Source of the DNA: Palaemon carinicauda
Lineage: Eukaryota; Arthropoda; Malacostraca; Decapoda; Palaemonidae
Direction of reading: 5' to 3'
Length of the DNA: 64,000 nucleotides
Assembly (NCBI RefSeq): GCF_036898095.1
Contig: NC_090746.1
Span: forward strand, 114,187,221 to 114,251,220
Below, in pieces: positions 1 through 9,320 of this stretch. The position numbers were made by a program, and so were the translations under genes. Positions within the stretch are counted from its first letter, which is position 1, and every line of letters begins with the position of its first letter. The notes under the pieces were generated by a model. That model ran no database searches and was not told where the DNA came from. It saw only the letters and a list, made by a program, of their open reading frames with translations.

Positions 1-92
1 TAACCAGCGGGTAAGTATATTCAAAAATTTATTTTATTATGAAAAAAACATTTTTAAATATAAAACTTACCCGCTGGTTATATAAGAATGGC
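1..92. repeat. Internal complementary region (ICR) of element D
   Basis: The first 92 bases fold on themselves: taaccagcgggtaagt at 1-16 returns inverted near 66-81, around an A/T-rich centre with 'acattttt'. Reverse-complemented, the right half matches the right terminus of D at 14,293-14,334. The left half has the form of the left terminus of C. This is the arrangement expected of a DIRS ICR, which templates the joined ends of the circular intermediate. Confidence 0.7.
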
Positions 93-457
93 TGATTGAC
101 ACCCTTGGTGGTGGGTCAGAGACAGCTACATAATTGGCAATTCACTTGAGCGTTACACAAACCACTTAAGAGGTTCTCACCTGATAAGGAAGCTGACAGC
201 AATGCTCTGCCTCATTTTGTCTGCTATCCTTAGAAGATCCAGCGGTCCACCCAGGGGGCTGATGATCTCTAGGAGCTGTCAAACGGTTCAATAACCTATA
301 AAATGACAGGACCTCAACTAATACCCTTGTTCCGGGACAAAATGACCACCTGACTAGATCAAAGATTGCGGAAGATTGTCGACCAATCTTTACGTACAAT
401 CATAAAAACATATATAATAGTTCCAAGAGAAGAACAGGGGTACTAGGAATATAGGGA

Positions 458-1520
458 AATGTAGTAGTGAATGTCTCACCTACTAATGCACTCGTTATTA
501 CGAGTGAACCCAAAACGTAGACGTCCTCATAAAGAGACTGAATACGATCTAAGAAATGCAAGGCAAATACAGGAATACCCCTTCACAAGGCTGTATACGC
601 GATGCTTTGTAGAGAACAGATTAGTTTAAAAGTTACAGAAGCTCTTATAGCTCTAACTTCATGAGTCTTTACCCTTTCGACATTTTACGATCTGTTACAC
701 AACAGTATGAAAGAACTCTTGTAATTAAAGTCTATACCAGCCGATAGAGCGTTTTAGACATACAGTAGATAGAGCAAGCTTCTTGACCGTGCACCAAAGA
801 GTCATGAATAGACTCTTAACCTCTTTGGTCCTGTGCCGATAAAACTCCATCGTTTTAACCGGGTAAAATACTCTTCATACCCCTTGACAAACCAAATCCG
901 AGAGGATAAAGATCCCAAAAGATTTAGGCCATGGATGAGAAGGACGTTTGTTAATGATCAAGAATCCAGGATGCGAGGCGCCTATAGCTTAACCATTGTG
1001 AAGTCCATGTTCTTGCTAAAAGATTGAACTTCACTGGCTCTCAACTATAGTGGACTTATTTAGAAAGTCTCCAAAGTTAGGTCTTAAAAAGAAAACAAGT
1101 GTAAAGGCTCGGATCTGTCTACCGCGAAATTCCAGAAACGAATCCCAAATTTAGGCTGGAGCATCTTGCTGACCCTTCTAAGTCATTTTAAATGACCTGA
1201 AAAGATCTATAAGGTCTTTATTTGATAGATGCAATCTTCTGCATCTGCAGACAACTGTCCTCATACTCCTGTAACCCTTGATGGTCGAGGAGGAAAAAAT
1301 GTGTTTTCCTTCCAAGGTCTGAGAAGAAACAGGCCGCTTGTCTTAGAGTTACCAAATGAAGAGCCCTTTAGCTCTACACTTCTCCACAAAATGCCCTAAT
1401 TGGGTTGAAAAACCTTGAGGCAAGGGTCCCTTGTACAAGCGATAGCCTCAGCTGTCTTCTTCGAACAACCTCTTGATCATAGGGGTTTTCCAAAATACTG
1501 GAGGCAGCTAGCCCTAAAGC
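458..1520 (-). pseudogene. Tyrosine recombinase remnant of element D
   Basis: DNA-level match to the recombinase 3' half of element C (16,269-17,350). Shared stretches include the terminus (gggaaatgtagtag against gggaatgtagtgg), the cctcataaagagactg-like segment, and the region encoding KGYRS near 1,260. No frame stays open for more than about 130 codons and many stops are present, so it is dead. Confidence 0.65.
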
Positions 1521-3275
1521 TTGATGGTTTAAAAATAAAGCGTTCGTGATCCTGACACAGGTAAAAACGGACTGATGACATGCTTCCAGCAAACACCCAG
1601 CATGGGACCAGTATGGTTCCAGCCTGCTGTATACTGTATGCTCATTAAGTCGTGAGAGAGAGAGACAAGATCTAGACCTCCCCCCAACATGCATCCACAT
1701 CAGTCGCAAGAAACCGATATCGAAGCTAGGCCTGCTGAAAAGAAGAATCAACAACATAAACCTCATGCTGTGCAGTTAAAACCTGATCGTGTGCACCAAC
1801 AAATGTTCAACACACATAAAGTCAAAGTTTGACGCGATAAAGCGTTAGCTGTGAGGCGAGAGCAACGCGAAGAATAGATAAGTCTGTCCATACTGCTCTG
1901 AGCCAAAGACTAGACTGTATATGTCTAAGATGCGACTAACGTCGCATGTGCTTGCATCCCCGTAAGGTGCTACCGTGCTGTATGCGTTCACCTTGTCGAG
2001 TGGATACAGCGCTCTGTGTAAGTCTAGCCTGCTGTAAATCTACAGCGTGCTGCCCGTAGGCAACAGTATCATGTCCGGTCAGTGGCACACAAGAGCAACT
2101 GTTAGTCTATCATGATGCGAAAAAACCTGACTGACCTTATCCAGTATATGTCCAGGCTGGCACATGCGTCTAGGTTGCGTAGGATTTCAGGTTGACATGT
2201 TTGTCGAGAGATGCTCGCGTGTAGCATGAGTCCGCATGAGTGGAGACGCGTATCCCGCAGATCACGAGGATGGGACAACTAGTTGAAAGGATCAACTTTG
2301 ACTGTCAGCGTCTGTGACCGTGTGCACGTCTGTGCCGCTAAAAGCGTATGCTCTACCGCCTCCCGCAACAAGAGCCTATCTTTGCGAGGAGATGTTGCTG
2401 AGCATCGGAGAACTATGCTGTATGATACTAAAGGAAAACCATCCCTTTGATCTATGGTAGTCCTTCCTCTTTTAGGAGAAAACATTTTTTCCCCCCCAAG
2501 AATCGTAAACGCTAAAAAGAGATGAAATTGACCTCCTTTAGCTCAGACCAACCCTACACTTGCGGGGCAGCTTGTGCGCCACCTCAAGCATGAGCGAAAG
2601 CTAGAAGAGATCATCAACCGCCGCCCCGTGAGCAACCTGGGAGAGTCCCTATGACATTCCCAGCGCGCCTTGTGCGTGACCTGAACGTATCCCATGCTAT
2701 GAGATATCGTTAACAGTAGTCACTCGACCCCAGAAGAAAGTACTAAACAATTCCTCAAACTGGGGGCGGAGAGAAAGTGTAAACAGAAGTAAACTGAGCA
2801 CCTCTTCTCTCGAAGAATTATGTGTCTTGCGCGCTTTTGGTGCTGACACATCAGTAACTGAGGGATAAGCTACTAGAAAACATACGACTCCTGAAAAGTC
2901 TCGGACGTATTGATTGTTGATGACCAAGTCTAGGTTTTGAGACCTTCTAAGAGGACAAACTCTGTCTTCCCTGACTGTGCTTCAGATTCCAGAGGAAAAG
3001 CAAGGATTATATAAGATTCTTCTGACTTCCGCTCCTCTTGTGGAAGAAAAAACACACTCCATTGCCTCTCATTTAAGAATCGCAACACACCTGCTGTGAG
3101 AGCAAGTTCTGTTCGCGTGCCTACATCATGATTAACTTCCTAGTCTAGAAGACAGGAAGAATGTCGAACGTCATCCGATTGAAGCTGTGCTCTGATTAAA
3201 TAGACGACGTACGGACCAAGGATCCGCCAGAAGCTGTTTAGCCCGGCTCCCTCCGCTGCTTGAAGGGGAGAGCAG
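1521..3275. other. Interior of element D without recognisable RT
   Basis: This interval has about the length the RT-RNase H gene occupies in element C. I see none of the RT or RNase H motifs in any frame and no DNA similarity to 17,400-19,200. Short open frames at 1,374-1,766 and 2,279-2,485 (both minus) look random. It is either a replacement sequence or RT DNA decayed past recognition. Confidence 0.45.
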
Positions 3276-4173
3276 TCAGACCCTGCCTCGACTGGGCTTG
3301 ACTCCTCTTTTCCTTTGCTTCCTTGCCTCTGGTTTGAAAGTACTTCTCCCTATAGGTTTACCTCGAAAAGGCTGGGCAAAATGAGAATATGATGTCCCCT
3401 CCTTAGTTCTACGAGAAGAGAAGGGCGTAGGTAAAACCTTATTGACTGTTTTAGTAACCAAAGCTTGAGTAGCCTTCTGAGCCCAATTTGCAGGCACTTC
3501 CTTAACTAAATCCTGCGGAAAAAGAGCCGAAGATATGGGAGCAAAAGCAACTCCGATCTCTAACATGGAGTGACGCCCGCAGAAAGGAAGGAACACAAAG
3601 TAGCTCTTTTCTTTATAACTCCTGCAGTAAGTAAAGCAGCTATCTCGTTAGAACCATCCCTGACTGCCCTGTCCATACAAGACATAAGTTGGATAAGACT
3701 ACTTGTGTCCGTGTCCTTGATCTCGGTTACTCTTCTGCTTAAGACTCCCAGTGACCAGTCAAGTAAATTAAATACCTCAACTCTCTGAACTATCCTTTCA
3801 AAAGTTGATCAAACTCTGACATTGACCACTACAGTCTATTCCTTCTCATGGCCAGGAGACGGGAATAATCTACCAGGTTTGCGAAGTCTCCCTGCGCAGA
3901 CGCCGGAACTCCCTAACCCAAGAATTCCCCCGTCTCATACCAAACGTTCGACTTAGAAGCGAACTTGGCTCGTGGAAAAGCGAAGCATGTCCTGCCCAGA
4001 GCTTTTCTTAAACCCATCCATGCTCTCATTAATTTCAATACTCTCTTATAAGAGCAGGACAGCACCATTTTGTATAAATTCTCCACTACCTTGCCTAAGG
4101 TAAACTCATAAGGGGGAGATCGAGGAGTAACTGGTGTAAAATAGTCTGGAAAAAATTCCGAGAAGACTAGCAT
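3276..4173 (-). pseudogene. gag C-terminal remnant of element D
   Basis: Two minus-strand frames, 3,913-4,173 and 3,276-3,596, and the DNA between them align to the C-terminal third of gag in element C. Shared signatures: FxxxxPDxF with PRSPPxEF, an FxFPxxKxxSKxxVWYxTGE block, LFPxxLVK, and a basic tail rich in K and R. The frame shifts and is interrupted between the two blocks, so no full protein is possible. Confidence 0.7.
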
Positions 4174-5233
4174 ATTGTTTTTTTTTTTTTATTTATTTAT
4201 TTATTTTTTTTTTTTTTTTTTTTTGTCCACCGAATGTTGAGGTGGTTTCTCCTCCTTTCTCTCCGAGATATCCTCCAATTAATCCTCGTGAGAGAGAACC
4301 TCATCCGGGTCTACTTCTGGCAGAGATTGGAGCTATGCAGGCGCATCAGTGGTAACATGGGTGCGCTTGCGTTGTTCCATATCCACATCCAATTGACAGC
4401 CACTAGCCTTAGTTTGCTGTCACGATTGATTTTATGATAGAATAAATCTAGCTGGCGCTGGCGGTCCGCGTGCCACGCTCACGTGATATTCGCGCTACCG
4501 CCGCTGCTTGCGCTGGCGCTCTGCCCACTCATGACTCGACTGGCGTGGGTCGCCACGCTGGCACTTGGCGTCTGCCTGGCGCTGCCGCCGACATTAATTA
4601 ACTTCTGAGCCTCGTCACGCTTCCGCTCAGGCTCCGCTTGCGCCTCGCGCCTGCCATTTGGCGAACATCATCAAGCTTAAAACTGACAATCAGCTGTCTG
4701 CTTCTTTTAATAGTTGCTGTGAAACAGAGCTCTGCCGAGGCAAATCTACATCGACCTGCCGCTGAACAGTGAAACTGGGAGACCGCCTGTGCAATATCAC
4801 GTCGGTCCCAGAGACAACAGCCCGCCTGTGCGACAAGACTAACACCCAGGCTCACCGTCAACAGCCGGTCGATATGACTGTATCATCAACGAGAGCTGTT
4901 GTTTGAAACGTAAATACGCAGAACGAATCTAATTTTGTTTTCAGTTTAGCGCCTGAAAAGCGCGCATAATATTTGACAACATTAATACCTCGCTCTATAT
5001 ATAACGAGGGTGAGCGTTCTGCGCTCAAGAGGACTTTTGTTCGGTTCTTAAACGACTGTAGCGCCTGGCTACCATCTCGACTCCTTTCATCGATCGACTT
5101 AACTTCTCCCCTTCCGGGAGCTTGACAGAGGTCTAAGACTAGGATAACGACAGGTCCGAACAGAAGCACTCTCTACTGAATAAAATTCACTGCGTAATTT
5201 AACACTAAAAATTTTCATTCTATTCTTTGTTAA
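4174..5233. other. Upstream gag-linker region of element D with poly-T tract
   Basis: A T-rich tract with three attt steps (about 4,175-4,224) is followed by a GC-rich stretch with repeated ctggcgctggcg-like words (4,450-4,600). That position matches the low-complexity middle of gag in element C. No frame of interest remains. It ends at the AAA where element A begins. Confidence 0.4.
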
Positions 5234-5285
5234 AAATGACAAATTCGAAGATAATTTGTATTTTTCCTAACCATACAAACCTTAG

Positions 5286-5452
5286 CTATTTACAAAGGGT
5301 ATTACCTTTAGCGCAGCTGAAATGACGAGCCAATAGTTTTTAACGAGGGTTAATTACCCCCGCGCTAGTTAGCGGGGGGTGGGGAAGGGTAGCTTGCTAC
5401 CCCTCCCCCCTCCACACACCGGTGACTTGCTTCACTTCACTTAGAGGTAGAA
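5286..5452 (+). repeat. Left inverted terminal repeat of element A
   Basis: Begins ctatttacaaagggtatt and runs through aacgagggttaattacc and a GC-rich core to ttcacttcactt. Inverted at 13,036-13,192 with several mismatches, so this insertion is older than C. The outermost bases of the two ends differ (ccttagctattt against ccacgctattt), which is normal for DIRS termini. Confidence 0.85.
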
Positions 5453-5488
5453 CTTGACTTGGGGGTCAGGGATGGCGGGCACATATGT

Positions 5489-5588
5489 GTAAATAGCTAA
5501 GGTTTGTATGGTTAGGAAAAATACAAATTATCTTCGAATTTGTCATTTGTTCCGTAACCGAAATACAAACCACGCTATTTACAAAGGG
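5489..5588. repeat. Internal complementary region of element A
   Basis: 5,489-5,545 is the reverse complement of the left end (from 5,237). 5,549-5,588 is the reverse complement of the right end (to 13,218). The two halves meet at a TTT (5,546-5,548), complement of the AAA that flanks both ends. This reproduces the expected circle junction ggaac-AAA-tgacaaattcg and marks the recombination core. Confidence 0.88.
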
Positions 5589-6063
5589 TGACTTACCCCT
5601 TAGGAAGGGTGGAAAGTCCCCAGCCTTACTGACTTCGGCTTGCCCGGGGGCTCGATCCCTCAGTGAGCAGCACTAGAGAGAGGGAGCCCCTGTACCTCAC
5701 AGGTTCCTAGCATCGCTAGGAACGAGTGGCCTACATAAGTAGTGTGAGGAGGAGAGTGTGACTCGTCCTATGAAGTTGACCTTGAGACCTTCAGATAGGA
5801 ATTCTAGGATAGGACGTTCCCCATACCACCTCGTCAGGGTATGGGAGACGCAACAGTATTAAGCTTAATACTAGGAGCACAAAGAAGCATGGGTTACCTG
5901 CAGAGGTCGAGGTCAGCTATGCGAGGACCAGGATGCTGCTTCCCCAAGAGAGGGGAGAATGAAGAAAGAAGTAAGGGTCAGACATACTCTTTCATTCACA
6001 CAGACTAAGACCGGGTAACAACGCCCTCAACCTACTGCTACTTGTCCAAAAAGGAGCCTGAGG

Positions 6064-8988
6064 TTAGACCAGCTGTTGTGCAGCCACCACAGGGCCGATA
6101 GAGAACGTATCGAGGCTCCTGTGGGTTACGTCTTGCAGGTAGTGGGCTGTGAAGGTCGTTTGACGCTTCCAGACCCCCGCTTGAAGTACCTGCGTCACAG
6201 AGAAGTTTCTCTTGAAGGCCAGGGATGTAGCAATACCCCTGACATCGTGGGCCCGAGGGCGACGTGACGGAGGAGGGTCAGGATTCAGGGCATGGTGGAT
6301 AACCCTTCGAATCCAAGCAGAGATGGTGTTCCTGGTGACCCTCCTCTTTGTCCTGCCTGTGATCACAAACAAAGCTCGCACATGAGGACGGACTGCAGCC
6401 GTTCTCTTCAAGTAGTACCTCAGACACCTCACTGGGCATAGTAGCAGCTGGTCTGGGTCGTTTGTTACAGAACGGAGACTCGCGATCCTGAAAGAGTCGA
6501 ACCGAGGATCCGGCACTCCAGGATTCTGAGTCTTGGCCACAAGCTCAGGGACGAACCTGAACGTTACCTCCCCCCATCCCCTTGAATGGGCGATGTTGTA
6601 CGAGAGACCATGAAGTTCACTAACTCGCTTGGCCGAGGCCAAGGCGAGTAGGAAAGCCGTCTTCCAAGACAGGTGGCGATCGGAGGCCTGACGTAATGGC
6701 TCGAAGGGAGGTCTCTTGAGAGACCTGAGGACTCGAACCACGTTCCAAGGAGGGGGTCTCACTTCCGACTGGGGGCAGGTAAGCTCATAGCTACGTATGA
6801 GTAAAGAGAGTTCTAGCGATGAAGAAATATCCACGCCCTTCAATCTGAAGGCCAAGCTTAAGGCTGAGCGATAGCCTTTCACTGCCGAGACAGAAAGGCG
6901 CATTTCTTCTCGCAGATACACAAGGAAGTCCGCTATTGCTGGAATAGTGGCATCGAGTGGAGAGATACCCCTTCCACGATACCAACCACAAAAGACACTC
7001 CACTTCGCTTGGTAGACTCCCTCAGAGGACCTTCGCAGGTGCCGAGACATTCTCTCCGCAACCTGTTGCGAAAAGCCTCTCTCCGCGAGGAGACGCTGGA
7101 TAGTCTCCAGGCGTGAAGCCGAAGCGAGGCTACGGCCCTGTGAGGGACGCCGGAGTGGGGTTGTCTGAGAAGCTCGTGTCGTGGAGGAAGCTCCCTTGGG
7201 AGTTCCGTCAGGAGTTGCAGAAGGTCCGGAAACCATTCCGCTTGATGCCATAGCGGAGCTACTAGAGTCATGGAACAGTTGACCGATAGTCTGGTCCTGT
7301 TGAGCACCCTTCTCATCAGACAGAATGGTGGGAAGGCGTACACGTCGATGTTGTCCCACCGTTGCTGGAAAGCATCTTGCCAGAGTGCCTTGGGGTCCGG
7401 GACTGGTGAGCAGTACAGGGGCAGCTTGAAGTTCAAGGCTGTCGCGAACAAGTCCACCGTCGGGGAACCCCACAAAGTCAGGACTTTGTTGGCTATCTGA
7501 GGATCCAAAGACCACTCGGTACTCACTATCTGCGAAGCCCTGCTCAGACTGTCGGCGAGCACATTCCTCTTGCCAGGAATGAAGCGAGCTGATAGTGTTA
7601 TCGAGTGGGTTTTGGTCCACCTTAGAGTCTCTACTGCAAGATGGGATAGCTGTTGCGAAAAAGTGCCTCCCTGCTTGTTGATATAAGCCACTACCGTGGT
7701 GTTGTCGCTCATCACCACCACGGAGTGACCCGCCAGGAACCGTTGGAACTGTTGAAGGGCCAGAAAGACGGCCTTCAATTCTAGCAGGTTGATGTGCAGG
7801 CACTTTTCTGATTCTGACCAAAGGCCTGAGGCCCTCTGGTTCAGAACGTGCGCCCCCCACCCTTCTTTCGACGCGTCCGAAAACAGAGTCAATTCCGGGG
7901 GGAGGACGAGAAGACTCACTCCCTTTCGCAGGTTCTCGTCGGCCAGCCACCACCGCAAGTCCGTCTGTTCCAGAGACCCCATTGGGATCAGAATGTCCGG
8001 GGAATCGGATCCTTGATTCCACCGGGACTTGAGCCGCCATTGAAGGGATCTCATCCTGAGGCGGCTGTTTGGAACCAGACGGGCCAGAGAGGATAGGTGG
8101 CCTAAGAGACGCAACCACGATTGGGCGGGGAGTTCTTTTCGCCTGAGGAAAGGTTCCGCCACCCTCCTCAGCCTTGCTATCCGGTCGTCTGATGGAAAGG
8201 CTTTGTGGAGATTGGTGTCTATTAGCATGCCTAGATAAACCAGTCGTTGGGACGGCTGCAGAGAGGACTTCTCGAGGTTTACCACGATCCCCAGATCCTA
8301 GCAAAGATCTAGAAGCCTGTCTCGGTGTCGAAGAAGGGTCGACTCCGAGTCTGCTAGGATCAGCCAATCGTCTAGGTAACGAAGGAGACGAATGCCGTTC
8401 CTGTGCGCCCAAGTCGAAATCAGGGTGAACACTCTGGTGAACACCTGAGGAGCTGTGGAGAGACCGAAACACAGCACCTTGAACTGGTAGATCTTGTTGT
8501 CTAGGCAGAATCTCAGGTACTTCCTGGAAGACGGATGGATTGGGATCTGGAAGTACGCATCCTTTAGATCCAGTGTACACATGAAGTCTTGTGGTCTCAC
8601 CGCAAGTCTGACCGTGTCTGCTGTCTCCATGCTGAACCGGGTTTGTTTGACAAACCTGTTCAGAGCCGAGAGATCGATGACGGGTCTCCAGCCTCCAGTA
8701 GCCTTCTTTACAAGAAAGAGTCGACTGAAGAAGCCTGGAGAGCCGTCCACGACCTCCTGGAGAGCACCCTTCTCGAACATGGTCTCGACTTCGGCCTGAA
8801 GGGCCAGCCCCTTTGCCGATCCCATGGCATAGGAGCTCAACGACACTGGATTCGCTGTCAGGGGAGGTTGAGATGACGTGAACAGGACGCGATAACCTTG
8901 GCCGATCACTGAGACCGTCCAAGCATCGGCCCCGTGATGTTGCCACCTGCGGATGCAACGCTGAAGGCATCCCCCCACTGGTGGACAC
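6064..8988 (-). CDS. Tyrosine recombinase of element A, in a long overlapping frame
   Basis: The recognisable recombinase is the last ~352 residues (about 7,122-6,064). Visible catalytic residues of the tyrosine recombinase family are Arg in AKRVSEL (residue ~788), His and Arg in RAHDVRG (~914 and ~917), and His-Tyr in TAHYLQ (~949-950). An N-terminal SAM-like part contains VKGYRSAL. It should cut and rejoin circular element DNA at the AAA core in the nucleus. The frame stays open upstream for ~620 codons across the RT gene without recognisable domains; the formal first codon is GTG. True translation probably begins near the end of RT, with which the recombinase overlaps by ~190 nt. Confidence 0.85.
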   Translation of the reverse strand: MSTSGGMPSALHPQVATSRGRCLDGLSDRPRLSRPVHVISTSPDSESSVVELLCHGIGKGAGPSGRSRDHVREGCSPGGRGRLSRLLQSTLSCKEGYWRLETRHRSLGSEQVCQTNPVQHGDSRHGQTCGETTRLHVYTGSKGCVLPDPNPSVFQEVPEILPRQQDLPVQGAVFRSLHSSSGVHQSVHPDFDLGAQERHSSPSLPRRLADPSRLGVDPSSTPRQASRSLLGSGDRGKPREVLSAAVPTTGLSRHANRHQSPQSLSIRRPDSKAEEGGGTFPQAKRTPRPIVVASLRPPILSGPSGSKQPPQDEIPSMAAQVPVESRIRFPGHSDPNGVSGTDGLAVVAGRREPAKGSESSRPPPGIDSVFGRVERRVGGARSEPEGLRPLVRIRKVPAHQPARIEGRLSGPSTVPTVPGGSLRGGDERQHHGSGLYQQAGRHFFATAIPSCSRDSKVDQNPLDNTISSLHSWQEECARRQSEQGFADSEYRVVFGSSDSQQSPDFVGFPDGGLVRDSLELQAAPVLLTSPGPQGTLARCFPATVGQHRRVRLPTILSDEKGAQQDQTIGQLFHDSSSSAMASSGMVSGPSATPDGTPKGASSTTRASQTTPLRRPSQGRSLASASRLETIQRLLAERGFSQQVAERMSRHLRRSSEGVYQAKWSVFCGWYRGRGISPLDATIPAIADFLVYLREEMRLSVSAVKGYRSALSLAFRLKGVDISSSLELSLLIRSYELTCPQSEVRPPPWNVVRVLRSLKRPPFEPLRQASDRHLSWKTAFLLALASAKRVSELHGLSYNIAHSRGWGEVTFRFVPELVAKTQNPGVPDPRFDSFRIASLRSVTNDPDQLLLCPVRCLRYYLKRTAAVRPHVRALFVITGRTKRRVTRNTISAWIRRVIHHALNPDPPPSRRPRAHDVRGIATSLAFKRNFSVTQVLQAGVWKRQTTFTAHYLQDVTHRSLDTFSIGPVVAAQQLV

Positions 8989-9320
8989 GCAGGGGGACTG
9001 CCACCCCTAGGGCTTGCGGCCATGGCCGCCACCCCTAGAAGTCTTGCCTCCCCTGGAGGACTTACCGCCCCTCTTAACCTTGGCTGGAAAGGGCTGGGGC
9101 TTAGACACCACTTTCTTAGCTGCCGGTGCCTGTTTGGGAGCCTTACGAGGCTGTTGCTGCTGTTGTGGCGGGGCTGGAGGCTTATAGGGCCGAGTTGTAA
9201 GGGCCCTGTGGAGGAGGGAGTCCGTGCTGGATTTCCTCCACCTCTCAGCCGTTCGCTCCAAGTCTTGAGGCTCAAACAGGCTCTCCCCCAGGATGGAGGC
9301 ATGTCGGAGCCTACACACAT
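6933..9320 (-). pseudogene. RT-RNase H-methylase-like gene of element A, one stop
   Basis: Reverse transcriptase blocks in order: LFLVKKATGGWRP, TLDLKDAYFQIPIH, CFGLSTAPQVF and the catalytic RYLDDWLIL. RNase H follows (LFSDASKEGWG, HINLLELKAVF, VVMSDNTTVVAY). Then comes the DIRS C-terminal block VDLFATALN ... YAFPPF, thought to derive from an adenine methylase. A single in-frame TAG at 8,298-8,300, just after RLLDLC, breaks the palm/thumb junction; the same frame resumes at once with VNLEKSSLQ. The N-terminal ~100 codons overlap gag. Inactive unless the stop is read through. Confidence 0.88.

Noticed and set aside
5234..5600. A separate MITE formed by the inverted pair 5,237-5,297 / 5,489-5,545
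   Set aside because: The same arrangement occurs in element B, and its second half matches the far terminus, so it is terminal repeat plus ICR of a DIRS element.
7122..8988. Upstream ~620 codons of the recombinase frame as a true protein domain
   Set aside because: No recognisable fold; composition (Ser, Gly, Pro, Arg, Gln) is that of an off-frame reading of the RT gene. Kept only as a question in the findings.
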